From the NCBI GenBank assembly GCA_018062785.1, contig JAGORO010000005.1:1-63193 (forward strand): a stretch of 63,193 bases of DNA, read 5' to 3'. The number at the start of each line of letters is the position of its first letter. The first letter of the stretch is position 1. The notes beneath the pieces are model-generated. The model saw only the letters and a list, made by a program, of their open reading frames with translations. It made no database searches and was not told the DNA's origin. The position numbers and the translations under genes were made by a program. Below are positions 16,570-25,870 of this stretch, piece after piece. Source of the stretch: Candidatus Saccharimonadota bacterium. GTDB taxonomy: Bacteria; Patescibacteriota; Saccharimonadia; Saccharimonadales; UBA4665.

Positions 16570-17133
16570 ATGACTGAAATAGATAAAAAAGCAGTACCAA
16601 CGAAGCTACTCTGGGTAGATCTAGAGATGACGGGGCTAGATGTCGAGCAAGATGTAATTTTGGAGGTGGCCGCTGAAATTACGGACATGCATTTCAATAC
16701 GCTCGCGAGCTATGAGGCTATTGTGCAGCAGCCACATGAGACACTCGTCCGACGGTTTGCCAAAAATGCCTGGTGGCAGAACTATCCCGAAAACCGCGAT
16801 GAATTTTTGAAAAAATGTGCCGATGGAAAACCGAGTGGACAAGTCGAAAAAGAGCTCATCGACCTTATTGAACGGCAATTTGGATCTGAGCCAGCAATTT
16901 TGTCTGGAAATAGTATTCACAACGACCGTAACTTCATTAAACAGTGGTGGCCAGCGCTCGACCTCAAGCTGCACTACCGAATGCTAGATGTCAGTGCTTG
17001 GAAGGTATTTATGCAGGGTCGCTATGGGGTGAGCTTCGAGAAAAAGGAAGTCCACCGCGCCTTCGATGACATCCAAGCCTCCATTGCCGAACTACAGCAT
17101 TACCTAGAGTGGTTTGGCCAAGACAGCAGCTAA
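16570..17133 (+). CDS. orn: Oligoribonuclease
   Basis: 187 residues, normal length. DEDDh 3'-5' exonuclease that degrades 2-5-nt RNAs and pGpG. Motifs: WVDLEMTGLD (first Asp and Glu), SGNSIHNDRNF (second Asp) and HRAFDDIQASI (catalytic His and final Asp). TATACT at 16558-16563 ends 6 nt before the ATG: probably leaderless. A 15-bp terminator follows. Presence of Orn with RNase J, PNPase and an RNB protein gives this small genome a varied RNA-decay set. Confidence 0.96.
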   Translation: MTEIDKKAVPTKLLWVDLEMTGLDVEQDVILEVAAEITDMHFNTLASYEAIVQQPHETLVRRFAKNAWWQNYPENRDEFLKKCADGKPSGQVEKELIDLIERQFGSEPAILSGNSIHNDRNFIKQWWPALDLKLHYRMLDVSAWKVFMQGRYGVSFEKKEVHRAFDDIQASIAELQHYLEWFGQDSS

Positions 17134-17167
17134 AGGTCACCATCTATTACTAGTTCACATAAGCTCC

Positions 17168-17205
17168 AAACTAAAACACCCCATCTCTAAGGGGTGTTTT
17201 AGTTT
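17168..17205. terminator. Bidirectional intrinsic terminator
   Basis: AAACTAAAACACCCC and GGGGTGTTTTAGTTT form a perfect 15-bp stem with an 8-base loop. The A- and T-rich lower stem gives T-runs on both strands, so it can end orn (plus) and the surface protein gene (minus). Confidence 0.95.
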
Positions 17206-17225
17206 GGTTGTGTGTGGGCGAGTTG

Positions 17226-19292
17226 CTAGGCTCGTTCTTCGTCGTCTCGTCGGCGGCGAATTGCAGCAATGAACCACCAGAAACCTGCAAGTGCAAGCAG
17301 TACGGGTAACCACCACCAGCCAAGGCCGAGGAAGCGTCCGGAGTTACTTGCTTTCTGTACAGTGTCCGTCTTGGCGGGAGCGGTGAATTTTGTGATTGAC
17401 TCACCCTTTACCTGACCTTGTTGTGCTTGTTGTGCTTCGGGAGCGGTCTCATCAGAGGCAAAACTAGAAGAAGTTGCCACTAGAGGACCTGTGCGTTGCA
17501 CTGAAACAGGCTGCTGAACAGAACTAGACGTATCTGTGCTTGCTCCTGCCACAGTACCAGTATCGGTGCCTGTCCCAGAATTTGTTGTGTCACCAGTTAG
17601 GATTTGTGTATTCTTTACGACCACAGTTTTGAATATGGTTGTTGAGTTGCCAGCTTTGTCTCGGGCGCTAAACTGGAGTTTGTATGTACCATCGGCAACT
17701 TTTGTTGTATCCCAGCTGTAGCTGAGAGTCGAGCCACTGACAGGGCTTTGGTAAGCACCTGGAGTTATGGCTACGGATGCGCCGGTGCTTGTCAAAACAC
17801 GGATGTTGTAGGCGGCAGGGTTTGCCTCGACTACTGTCTCGACAACATTTACCGTACCAGTTAGCTCTTGATTGTCGGTAACATTTGCGGTTACGACTGG
17901 CTTAATACCATCGTAGGTAATTGCAAATGGAGCGGTAAATGCCGAACAGTTACCAGCACTGTCGCAAGCCTTTACGGCAATGTAGTGAGTACCATCACCT
18001 TGGTTAAATACACCTGGCTGTGAGGTGCCGGCAACGGGAGTTTGCCATGCACTTGCTTCGCTGTTGTAGCTAGAACCGGCAATGTTGTTCCAGTATTTGT
18101 AGGTGTAGCTGTCTGCGCCGGCTGCCGCATTCCAGCTTGCAATGACACTCATCGAGTTGGTGAAGCCACCGTTTGTCAGTGTAGCGCCCGCGCCAGTCTT
18201 GAGGCCGAGGTTTGTTGGTGCAGCAGGAGCCGTTTTATCGAATGTAATTGCACATTCAGCAGATACATCAGACTGTAGGCCGTTGCCACCAACAGCGACT
18301 ACCTTAAACTTCCATACGCCTTCAATTCCGTCGGCCGAGCCAAACGAAGTGTTGCCTGTGGTTGGGTTGGTGTAAACGGTCGAGTCATTCTGCCAAGAGC
18401 CGCCAGGCATTTGGTAGCTGTACTTGTAGGATACTGCGCCTGCACTTGCATCCCATGTAGGAGCAACAAGTGGTACATTTGTGGAGCTGCCACAAGCGAG
18501 TGCTGCACCGTTTGCCATCCAGCGAAGGTTTGCTGGGGCATCGGGCGCTGTTATGATGCCAGTTTTGAGGTTTGACCAGACTGTAGTGTACCCTTTGCCT
18601 GCCGTGCCGTCGTTGTAGTTATCGAAGATCACGTGCGAGAGCGGACCAGTTCCATGGGCGGATGAGCTATAGATCTGCATACCATTTAAGTAGTACGAGA
18701 GCGTATTAGTGATGGTGTCCAGCTGAATCTCGAGCTCAATGGTATCGCCGTACTGTACGGTCGTTACACCTTTAATTTCATTGCCGGGGGTGCCGAATGT
18801 GTCCCAGACATCTACCGAGGCAGTGGCGTTGTCGACATTGTTAAATTCGAGGGTTGGCCAAGCAGGGTTGGTAGGGTTTGCTGGGTCGGGTGCTTGCGCC
18901 CACATGCCGGCGATAACGGTTTGGTCTGCCCAAGTTGGATCAACGAAAAGCTTAGCACTCACGTTGTTGGTGTTGGCGGGTAGTGCGCCTTTTACGCCTT
19001 CGAAGGCATAAAAGCCGTTGGCAGGAGCAACATTCCCATCGACAGTCATAGTCAGCGTGTCGCCCGCTACGCTCCATCCACCGGTAGGCAGTTTTCGGTC
19101 GGCGCCCCATGCTACGCTACTAAATCCGGTGTTCGTGTAAGTAACACCCGAGATTGCGTGAGCGATGTTGGTCGCAATGACAGGTAGTGCAGCGCTCAAG
19201 CCCGAAACAAGCATAATCGCAGCAGTTGATAGAGTGATAATTTGTTTTTTTGTTTCTGGGTAGAGCCTATAGACCTTGCTTCGTCTAAACAT
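17226..19292 (-). CDS. Large secreted surface protein with LamG-like and Ig/FN3-like domains and C-terminal membrane anchor
   Basis: 688 residues from ATG 19292, which has AGGGAGG upstream; a start 9 codons earlier is unlikely. N-terminal basic region and signal helix (IITLSTAAIMLVSGLSAALPV), then a ~200-residue concanavalin/LamG-like domain, several Ig/FN3-like repeats containing the phrases GADSYTYKYWN and GAVSYKYSYQ, a Ser/Thr/Gln stalk, and a C-terminal tryptophan-rich membrane helix with a basic tail (RRRRDDEERA). It is likely a cell-surface adhesin, possibly for host attachment. No clear LPxTG motif is seen. Confidence 0.82.
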   Translation of the reverse strand: MFRRSKVYRLYPETKKQIITLSTAAIMLVSGLSAALPVIATNIAHAISGVTYTNTGFSSVAWGADRKLPTGGWSVAGDTLTMTVDGNVAPANGFYAFEGVKGALPANTNNVSAKLFVDPTWADQTVIAGMWAQAPDPANPTNPAWPTLEFNNVDNATASVDVWDTFGTPGNEIKGVTTVQYGDTIELEIQLDTITNTLSYYLNGMQIYSSSAHGTGPLSHVIFDNYNDGTAGKGYTTVWSNLKTGIITAPDAPANLRWMANGAALACGSSTNVPLVAPTWDASAGAVSYKYSYQMPGGSWQNDSTVYTNPTTGNTSFGSADGIEGVWKFKVVAVGGNGLQSDVSAECAITFDKTAPAAPTNLGLKTGAGATLTNGGFTNSMSVIASWNAAAGADSYTYKYWNNIAGSSYNSEASAWQTPVAGTSQPGVFNQGDGTHYIAVKACDSAGNCSAFTAPFAITYDGIKPVVTANVTDNQELTGTVNVVETVVEANPAAYNIRVLTSTGASVAITPGAYQSPVSGSTLSYSWDTTKVADGTYKLQFSARDKAGNSTTIFKTVVVKNTQILTGDTTNSGTGTDTGTVAGASTDTSSSVQQPVSVQRTGPLVATSSSFASDETAPEAQQAQQGQVKGESITKFTAPAKTDTVQKASNSGRFLGLGWWWLPVLLALAGFWWFIAAIRRRRDDEERA

Positions 19293-19410
19293 ACAAACCT
19301 CCCTAAAGATATAAACCAAAACTTACAATTCTCAGTATACGCTCAGTTTTAACTATTGACAAGCACTAATTTTAATTAAGTAAAATATTTTGCTACAATA
19401 GCCAGTACCA

Positions 19411-19752
19411 ATGACACATAAAGAAGTCGAAGAATATATTTTGTCGATGCCAAACAGCTATCTAGACTATCCATTTGGAGAGGGCGTGGCTGTCTATAAG
19501 GTACGCAGCGATCAAGGCAAGGATGGCAACGGCAAGATGTTTGCACTGATTGCCGAAGACTCTGACCCACTACGTCTAAGCCTCAAATGCGACCCGCAAC
19601 TTGCCGAAGTCCTGCGAGAGAGGTACGAGACAGTTCTCCCCGGCTATCATCTCAGCAAAAAGCACTGGAACACCCTCATCCTCAGTGGCCAACTACCCCA
19701 AGAAGAGATTGAAGCCTTCATACGGCATTCATATGAATTAGTTGTAGCCTAG
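19411..19752 (+). CDS. YjbR/MmcQ family protein
   Basis: 113 residues. The pattern KEVEEYILSMPNSYLDYPFG near the start, MFALIAE, LSLKCDPQLAEVLRE and GYHLSKKHWNTLILSG is typical of the YjbR family, small soluble proteins of a double-wing fold with unknown biochemical role. A TACAAT box ends 11 nt before the ATG and there is no Shine-Dalgarno sequence. A diverged copy of its own C-terminal codons begins in the same frame directly after its TAG stop. Confidence 0.9.
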   Translation: MTHKEVEEYILSMPNSYLDYPFGEGVAVYKVRSDQGKDGNGKMFALIAEDSDPLRLSLKCDPQLAEVLRERYETVLPGYHLSKKHWNTLILSGQLPQEEIEAFIRHSYELVVA

Positions 19753-19821
19753 GGAAAAGAGCAGCCCGAAGGAGAAATCAAACACCCCATTCGCCACAGC
19801 TACCTACTCATGTCAAAATAA
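19753..19821 (+). pseudogene. In-frame, diverged copy of the YjbR-like gene 3' end
   Basis: Directly after the TAG stop, in the same frame, the codons read GKEQPEGEIKHPIRHSYLL-MSK-stop. The gene itself ends QLPQEEIEAFIRHSYELVVA-stop. EI, then three residues, IRHSY, then five residues and stop are spaced identically. All five IRHSY codons differ synonymously, so the two ends came from diverged alleles. It reads as the old gene end left behind after allele replacement. Readthrough of the TAG would give a 22-residue extension. Confidence 0.75.
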
Positions 19822-19892
19822 GTAACATCTTTACGAATTTATTTCGGAAGGTGTTTATAATTTTCTTGAAAAGACTTGTCTTATGCTATGCT

Positions 19893-20549
19893 CTATTCGC
19901 TATCGACTTTGTTTTGCTCGACAAGCCCGCCAGCTACCGAAAACGCCTGCCGAAGCACCTGTTTAGCGGAGTCGTCCTGCACTTCTGTGGCAGTTTTCTT
20001 AAGATTTATAGCGTAGGTCATAAGCGCATCATTTAGAATTTTACGCGCCTGAGTATCATAGTCTTGACTCTCCTTCGCACTTGCAAGTGCATCGGTAGCA
20101 TCTTTGTTCGATGTCTGTGAAAGCGCTTTATCGTCCAGTTTCATCTCATTTTTTTTCATGAAATCTTGAGTCTGCGCAAGGCTAGTCTGCAGCGAAAGTT
20201 GCGTATTCAGAGCAAACGCCTTTGCAGAATCTGATTTGGCATTTTGTGTCACAGTGGTCGCTAGCAAAACAATTTGCTGCTGTTCTTTAGCAACGGCCGT
20301 AAAGCGTTCGGTGTCATCCTGCCCACCGTTAATGAGTGATAGCGCTACAGCGATCCCAACAAAAAGCAAAAATATTCCTCCAACCACAACCATTAGGCGC
20401 ACAGCAAACGATGGTCCAGCCTTTGGCGGCTTGGCATTCGCCTGCATAATGAACTCGTATGGATTGTGTCCGTTATTCGGCTGCGCCCCCGTTGTATAGG
20501 GTTGAATATTCGGGTTGTGCTGATACCCGGGCTGATTTTGATCATTCAT
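19893..20549 (-). CDS. Single-span membrane protein with helical extracytoplasmic domain
   Basis: 218 residues from the ATG at 20549. An Asn/Pro/Gln-rich cytoplasmic tail of about 45 residues is followed by a membrane helix (LMVVVGGIFLLFVGIAVALSLI) and a ~150-residue, Gln- and Lys-rich helical region outside. No enzyme motif is seen. Divergent from dnaG. Function unknown. Confidence 0.7.
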   Translation of the reverse strand: MNDQNQPGYQHNPNIQPYTTGAQPNNGHNPYEFIMQANAKPPKAGPSFAVRLMVVVGGIFLLFVGIAVALSLINGGQDDTERFTAVAKEQQQIVLLATTVTQNAKSDSAKAFALNTQLSLQTSLAQTQDFMKKNEMKLDDKALSQTSNKDATDALASAKESQDYDTQARKILNDALMTYAINLKKTATEVQDDSAKQVLRQAFSVAGGLVEQNKVDSE

Positions 20550-20668
20550 CTTATGTTTATCATACCAATTCCAACCTTTACGATCAAAATCCTGATCACT
20601 AAAATTTACGCAAGACAACGCAACGAGTTTAGGATGATTCTATCAGGGGCGGTATACTGTAGGACATA

Positions 20669-22417
20669 GTGGATGCAAAAGAGGAAGTTCGGGCACGATT
20701 AGCCATCGAGGATGTCATAGGCGAGTACGTACAGCTTAAGCGTGCCGGCAGAAACTGGAAGGGCCTTAGCCCTTTTGGCAGCGAGAAGACACCAAGTTTT
20801 GTCGTCAGCCCCGATAAGGGCATTTGGCACGATTTCTCCAGCGGTCGCGGTGGCGATATGTTCAGCTTTATTATGGAGATGGAAGGGCTTGAATTCCGCC
20901 AGGCCCTCGAGCTTTTGGCCCGCAGAGCAGGCGTCGATATTGAGCAGTATCGTGGCAATAGCAACTCGTCCAGCAAGAGCAAGGAACGCCTATACGAATG
21001 TCTAGAGCTGGCGACCAAGTTTTATCAGACGCAGTTTAGCAAAAGCAAAGTTGCCTACGAGTATGTCCTAGGCAAACGAGGATTCAGCAAAGAAACCGCC
21101 CTAACATGGCGGCTCGGCTACTCGCCAAATAACGGCACGGCTTTGGTAGATTTTTTGCAAAAACGAGGATTTACCGAGCAAGAGATCAAACTAGCGGGCT
21201 TGAGCAGCAAAAACTATCGGGGCCTCGGCGATATGTTCCGTGGCAGACTGCAGATCCCACTGTGCGATGGCCAGGGCAGAGTGGTCGGCTTCACGGCTCG
21301 TTTGCTCGCAGATGACCCCAAGGCACCGAAGTATATCAACACACCAAGCACGCCGCTGTACGACAAAAGCCGTCACGTATTTGGCCTGCATTTGGCCAAG
21401 GAAGCTATTCGCAAGACCGGTTTCGTTGTTTTGGCAGAGGGAAACCTCGATGTTATCTCGAGCCACCAAGCAGGGGTGCGCCAAGTGGTCGCCACGGCCG
21501 GCACGGCTCTAACCGAACCACACCTCAAGGCACTCAATCGCCTCACCGGAGACATCCGGCTGTGTTTCGATGCCGATAAAGCTGGCATTGCTGCCACCGA
21601 ACGTGCCATTCCGGTTGCCAGCAAGGTTGGCGTGAGCCTGCAAGTCGTTACCATTCCGGCCGGCAAAGATCCAGACGAGCTAGTCCGCCAAGACGTCGAC
21701 GTGTGGAAGCGGGTCATTGAACAGCCGCAGTATGTTGCCGATTGGCTGATAGATCGATACACGGCGACGCTCGATATCACCACTGCGCAGGGCAAACGCC
21801 AACTGAGTGATGTAGTGCTGGCCGTGATACGCCAGCTGTCAGACTCGGTCGAACGAGACCACTACCTAGGCAAACTAGCCGATTTGCTGCAGGTTAATAA
21901 GGCTGCGCTGGTCGAAAAATTAGCCCAAGGGGGCAGCACGACCGATCGACCACTACGCCGAGCCAAAAAGGACGCTACTCAAGTTACACTAGAGGAGAAT
22001 TCCGCTCGGGAGGCCACAAAAACAGAGGAGAATTTCATCGCATTGGTTCTTATGCAGCCAAAATTACGCGAGTACTTATACCCACTAACACCAGAATTAT
22101 TCCGTGGCGAACACACCAGAGAAGTGTTTGTATTCCTACAAGAACACCCCGACTTCGATGGCAGTAATTCGGATGAGGTGAAAAAAATCGCAGAGTATGG
22201 TAAAATACTCTCATTAATTTATGAGACGCTGTATCAAGACATAGAAGCACTCGAGCTCCACAACGAAGCCGCTCGATTGCAGCATAAACTGATACGCGAA
22301 TATGTACGAACCGAAAAACAAGCCCTCGTGGCGCAACTCCAAAATGCAGACTCAGCGACTGCCTCGAAGCTCCTAGAGCGCGTGGGCGAACTCGACAAGC
22401 TGCTCAAAGATTACTAA
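20669..22417 (+). CDS. dnaG: DNA primase, zinc-site ligands lost
   Basis: 582 residues from GTG 20669. Synthesises RNA primers at the replication fork. The N-terminal zinc-ribbon frame is recognisable (SPFGSEKTPSF near 36-46, then SSGRGGDMF), but the usual Cys-Pro-Phe-His and Cys-x-x-Cys ligands are Ser, Gly, Asp and Ser, so zinc binding seems lost. The TOPRIM core is intact: LAEGNLDVIS with the catalytic Glu and CFDADKAG. The C-terminal helicase-binding domain is weakly conserved. TATACT at 20653-20658 ends 10 nt before the start. Followed 33 nt later by rpoD, the familiar dnaG-rpoD order. Confidence 0.95.
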   Translation: MDAKEEVRARLAIEDVIGEYVQLKRAGRNWKGLSPFGSEKTPSFVVSPDKGIWHDFSSGRGGDMFSFIMEMEGLEFRQALELLARRAGVDIEQYRGNSNSSSKSKERLYECLELATKFYQTQFSKSKVAYEYVLGKRGFSKETALTWRLGYSPNNGTALVDFLQKRGFTEQEIKLAGLSSKNYRGLGDMFRGRLQIPLCDGQGRVVGFTARLLADDPKAPKYINTPSTPLYDKSRHVFGLHLAKEAIRKTGFVVLAEGNLDVISSHQAGVRQVVATAGTALTEPHLKALNRLTGDIRLCFDADKAGIAATERAIPVASKVGVSLQVVTIPAGKDPDELVRQDVDVWKRVIEQPQYVADWLIDRYTATLDITTAQGKRQLSDVVLAVIRQLSDSVERDHYLGKLADLLQVNKAALVEKLAQGGSTTDRPLRRAKKDATQVTLEENSAREATKTEENFIALVLMQPKLREYLYPLTPELFRGEHTREVFVFLQEHPDFDGSNSDEVKKIAEYGKILSLIYETLYQDIEALELHNEAARLQHKLIREYVRTEKQALVAQLQNADSATASKLLERVGELDKLLKDY

Positions 22418-22450
22418 CTAACCTAAACTAACTCCAAAAAGGAGACATCC

Positions 22451-23569
22451 GTGGCCCCAAAGAAAGCCCCCAAAGAGACTAAGAGTCTCGACGAAATCAA
22501 GGCAGAACTACTCGAAGAAGCCAAAAAAACCGGCATGATCGATGCGAAAACCATCGCTTCCAAAATCCCTGACGCCCCCGAGCACGTCGAAACACTCGAC
22601 GCGCTTTACGCCGAGCTAGCCGAGGCTGGTATCGAAGTTACCGCGCCAGAAGAACCAGGCGCAACCGAGCTGACAGACGAATGGCTCATCGAGGACGAGG
22701 AGGAAATTGTCGTCGAAGACCAGACCTACCTCGATGATATCGCCGACGACTCTGTTCGCTTATACCTGCGAGAAATCGGTAAAATCCCACTACTTAACGC
22801 CGAGGAAGAGCTGACGCTTGCCAAGCGCGTCGTGGCAGGCGAAAAAGACGCCAAAGACCAAATGGCAGAAGCCAACATGCGACTCGTGGTGTCCATAGCC
22901 AAGCGTTACGTTGGCCGTGGGCTCGACCTGCTCGACCTTATTCAAGAGGGCAACACCGGTCTGCTCCGCGCGGTCGAGAAGTTTGATCCAGACAAAGGGT
23001 TCAAGTTTTCTACCTACGCGACATGGTGGATTCGCCAAGCGATTACCCGCGCCATTGCCGATCAAGCTCGAACCATCCGTATTCCTGTGCATATGGTCGA
23101 AACCATCAACAAGCTTTTGCGCACGCAGCGTCGCCTGACCCAAGAGTATAATCGCGAGCCAACCAACGACGAGATTGCCAAAGAAATGGAAATCGATGTC
23201 GCCAAAGTCGAGCACATCATGAAGATCAAGCAAGACATCTCGAGCCTCGACGCATCAATCCGCGACGACGAGGAAGAGTCTGTTCTCGCCGACTTCATCG
23301 AAGACGAAGACACCATTACCCCCGAAGAGTCAGCTACCGGCCAATTGCTAAAAGAGCAGGTCAAGGACATGCTGGGTGCGCTCACCGAACGAGAACAAAA
23401 GATACTCAAGCTCCGTTTTGGGCTCGAGGATGGCAAGCAACACACCCTCGAAGAGGTTGGCCAAGAATTTTCAGTCACTCGTGAGCGTATTCGCCAGATC
23501 GAAGCCAAGGCTCTCGCCAAACTCCGCAAGCACAAAGACGCCCGCAAACTCCACGACTACATCAAGTAA
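22451..23569 (+). CDS. rpoD: RNA polymerase primary sigma factor RpoD
   Basis: 372 residues from GTG 22451 with AAAGGAG ribosome site. Visible regions: 1.2 ([16 protein letters not shown]), 2 ([41 protein letters not shown]), 3 ([14 protein letters not shown]) and 4 ([33 protein letters not shown]). An acidic ~95-residue N-terminal part replaces a longer region 1.1. Its intact regions 2.4 and 4.2 fit the TTGACA/TATAAT promoters seen through the window. Likely in one transcript with dnaG. Confidence 0.98.
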   Translation: MAPKKAPKETKSLDEIKAELLEEAKKTGMIDAKTIASKIPDAPEHVETLDALYAELAEAGIEVTAPEEPGATELTDEWLIEDEEEIVVEDQTYLDDIADDSVRLYLREIGKIPLLNAEEELTLAKRVVAGEKDAKDQMAEANMRLVVSIAKRYVGRGLDLLDLIQEGNTGLLRAVEKFDPDKGFKFSTYATWWIRQAITRAIADQARTIRIPVHMVETINKLLRTQRRLTQEYNREPTNDEIAKEMEIDVAKVEHIMKIKQDISSLDASIRDDEEESVLADFIEDEDTITPEESATGQLLKEQVKDMLGALTEREQKILKLRFGLEDGKQHTLEEVGQEFSVTRERIRQIEAKALAKLRKHKDARKLHDYIK

Positions 23570-23745
23570 AAGCCTAGGGCTGACACTAAAAACCTACAGC
23601 CTCGTAGCTCCTTTTAACAGATAGACATTCGTCCGCGACGATCGATGGTGGTTTTAAATGCTAATAGCTAGAATATACCCAGTTGCATATACATTTCGAG
23701 CGTTTTGCTGGAGACATACGTATACTTCGGATCGCCGCCACTATG

Positions 23746-25161
23746 CTACTCGCTCATCAGATAATCATGAAGCATTTTGCGATTTTCTTCTGAAATAACA
23801 AGGTGGCCGAGTTGAACCTCTTGGCGGACAAGAATATTTTCTTCAACATCTTTAATTGTCGACGTACTATGGTGGTGGTCGAATCCCTTTTCTCGCATGG
23901 TACGGAAGAGGGCGGCCGTGATATCCTCGGACATAAAACCGTGGGCCGAGAGGTCCTGCCTTGGCTCAATTTGCTCATGACCTTGGTGTTCAAGAGCCAT
24001 ACGAACTGCTACTAGCTTTGCGCCGTAGCCAAAGAGCCCATCGGCTGCCTCTACGGAAGATTCTTTTAGCTCTTTCAGCTTATTTCTTAGGGCTGTCTCT
24101 AACTTTTCTCGTGCGGCCAAACGGGTATGATATTGCTTGAGGACTGTGTCTCCTAGTTTTGGGCCGTCACTTCTTGTTGCGGTGTCTGCTACCTCTGCAT
24201 TTCCAAGAGCAGCCGAGTAGTGCATCAGGCCTAGCTCGTAATCATTCATTTGTCCGAAAAGCTCGTCGATATCTCTTGGAGTAATGCCTGCATTCTTATA
24301 TCGAACCTCGGCTCCACTAGCAGTGGACTGCACAACTTTGGATGCCCTAGGACGGACGATAACGGCACTTTTTGGTAGCACTAACCCTTGCTTTGGTTGT
24401 GCTTCCCACCAAGTATCAAAGCCGATCAAGGACGAAGGGTCGCCATTGAGCTCGACAGTATCTGTCATGGGAGCGACGATTACGAACGGTGTGTTATTCC
24501 AGCCTCCGGAAGAATGTTGCTCTACAAAGTGGTTAAGTGCAACATGAATGGTATTCCTAGGGCGTCCAGTCGAATCAAAATTAGTACCAATATATAGGGC
24601 TCCATCTTTGTATCTACGAGGTAAATATTTTGTGAAGTGTACCAGAGAGAACTCCTCGTAGCCGAGTGCTTCAACAGTTTCTTCTAGGCCGAATTCCTCA
24701 CGCACTGTTCTGAAGTGCTGGGCTGTCCGTTCAAGCCGTGCCTTATCGTGCGCATCCGCAGCTGCGAGCGCCTTGTCTACGATTTCCTGGGCAGCTTCAT
24801 CGCCTGCAAGGGCGGTACTGACGGCATCTTCAGGGTGCTCGTAGAGATCTGGGTTGTTTTCCTCCATCGCCAGTAGCTTTAAGCCCACCAAGGACTTCCC
24901 GATCGTACGAAGGACTGGCGATGACTCGCCGCGCGAATCTGCCCGCAGCGCTTTACGTACATCCAGTCCTATGTTAGGGTTGAGGGCGACTGCAGCAGAA
25001 ATGATCGCCGAGTAGTCGGGGGGCGACTCTGGTGGGCCAAACGATGCTTCCGCTGCGCTATCAAGCTCTTCAGTACCTACGGTCACCAGCCCGCCAAGAG
25101 TCAGATCGCCGATCTCGTCGTAGGGAACAGTAGTTTGTAGTGGTAATGTTTCGTTTTTCAT
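23746..25161 (-). CDS. Hypothetical protein, 471 residues
   Basis: Soluble, acidic N-terminal half; no signal peptide. The stretch RNTIHVALNHFVEQHSSGGW followed by FVIVAPM and a late helical segment with HHHS suggest a folded catalytic or binding domain, but I cannot name a family. On the minus strand upstream, TTGACA (25235 going down) with a 17-base spacer to TATCAC might be its promoter; leader about 55 nt. Isolated gene between rpoD and a P-loop kinase. Confidence 0.6.
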   Translation of the reverse strand: MKNETLPLQTTVPYDEIGDLTLGGLVTVGTEELDSAAEASFGPPESPPDYSAIISAAVALNPNIGLDVRKALRADSRGESSPVLRTIGKSLVGLKLLAMEENNPDLYEHPEDAVSTALAGDEAAQEIVDKALAAADAHDKARLERTAQHFRTVREEFGLEETVEALGYEEFSLVHFTKYLPRRYKDGALYIGTNFDSTGRPRNTIHVALNHFVEQHSSGGWNNTPFVIVAPMTDTVELNGDPSSLIGFDTWWEAQPKQGLVLPKSAVIVRPRASKVVQSTASGAEVRYKNAGITPRDIDELFGQMNDYELGLMHYSAALGNAEVADTATRSDGPKLGDTVLKQYHTRLAAREKLETALRNKLKELKESSVEAADGLFGYGAKLVAVRMALEHQGHEQIEPRQDLSAHGFMSEDITAALFRTMREKGFDHHHSTSTIKDVEENILVRQEVQLGHLVISEENRKMLHDYLMSE

Positions 25162-25294
25162 AGCTATTCTTTTTGTTTTTTAGCTGTCGAATTCGGCAGC
25201 AACACTCTATGCGTGATAACACTTAGTGTACATTTTGTCAATAATGGTGTTGTTTTTGGCAAATTTCACCCGAGGGATGCTATAATTCATCCCA

Positions 25295-25870
25295 ATGAAA
25301 CTAATTGGGATTTCTGGAACGAACGGCAGTGGCAAGGACACAATCGGTCAGTATTTGGCGGATCAGCACAAGTGGTTGTTTGTATCTGTTACCGACATGC
25401 TCCGCGAGGAGTGTCGCAGGCGCGGTCTAGCGATCGAGCGTGAAAACCTTCGTACCATTAGTGCAGAATGGCGCAGAGAGGGTGGTCTTGGCGTGCTGGT
25501 CGATAAGGCCGTCGAGCTTTTTGGGGAAACTTCCGAAGACTACGCTGGGCTAGCCGTGGCTAGCCTGCGCAATCCTGGCGAGGTAGACCGCGTACACGAG
25601 CTGGGCGGAGTAGTCGTGTGGGTAGACGCCGATGCGCGGATTCGCTACGACAGGATCCAGTCCGTAAGCAGGGGTCGTGGCAGCGAAGACACCAAGACAT
25701 TTGCCGAATTCCTAGCCGAGCAAGAGGCCGAGATGCAATCTTCGGGCGATGCTGCCACGCTCAATATGTCGACCGTTCGCGACAAGGCAGACGAACAGCT
25801 ACTAAACGAAGGTACACCAGAGCAGCTCAAGGACGAGATCGCTATGATTGTTGAGTCTTTTTCCGTGTAG
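25295..25870 (+). CDS. P-loop nucleoside/nucleotide kinase-like protein
   Basis: 191 residues. The N-terminal GISGTNGSGKDTIG is a Walker A loop of the dephospho-CoA kinase/adenylate-kinase type, followed by SVTDMLREECRRRG (nucleotide-monophosphate-binding region) and WVDADARIRYDRI (lid with arginines). It most likely phosphorylates a nucleotide or cofactor precursor; the substrate is not decidable. TATAAT at 25281-25286 ends 8 nt before the ATG, with an extended TGC: probably leaderless. Its 3' end overlaps the convergent membrane-protein gene by 29 nt. Confidence 0.8.
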   Translation: MKLIGISGTNGSGKDTIGQYLADQHKWLFVSVTDMLREECRRRGLAIERENLRTISAEWRREGGLGVLVDKAVELFGETSEDYAGLAVASLRNPGEVDRVHELGGVVVWVDADARIRYDRIQSVSRGRGSEDTKTFAEFLAEQEAEMQSSGDAATLNMSTVRDKADEQLLNEGTPEQLKDEIAMIVESFSV

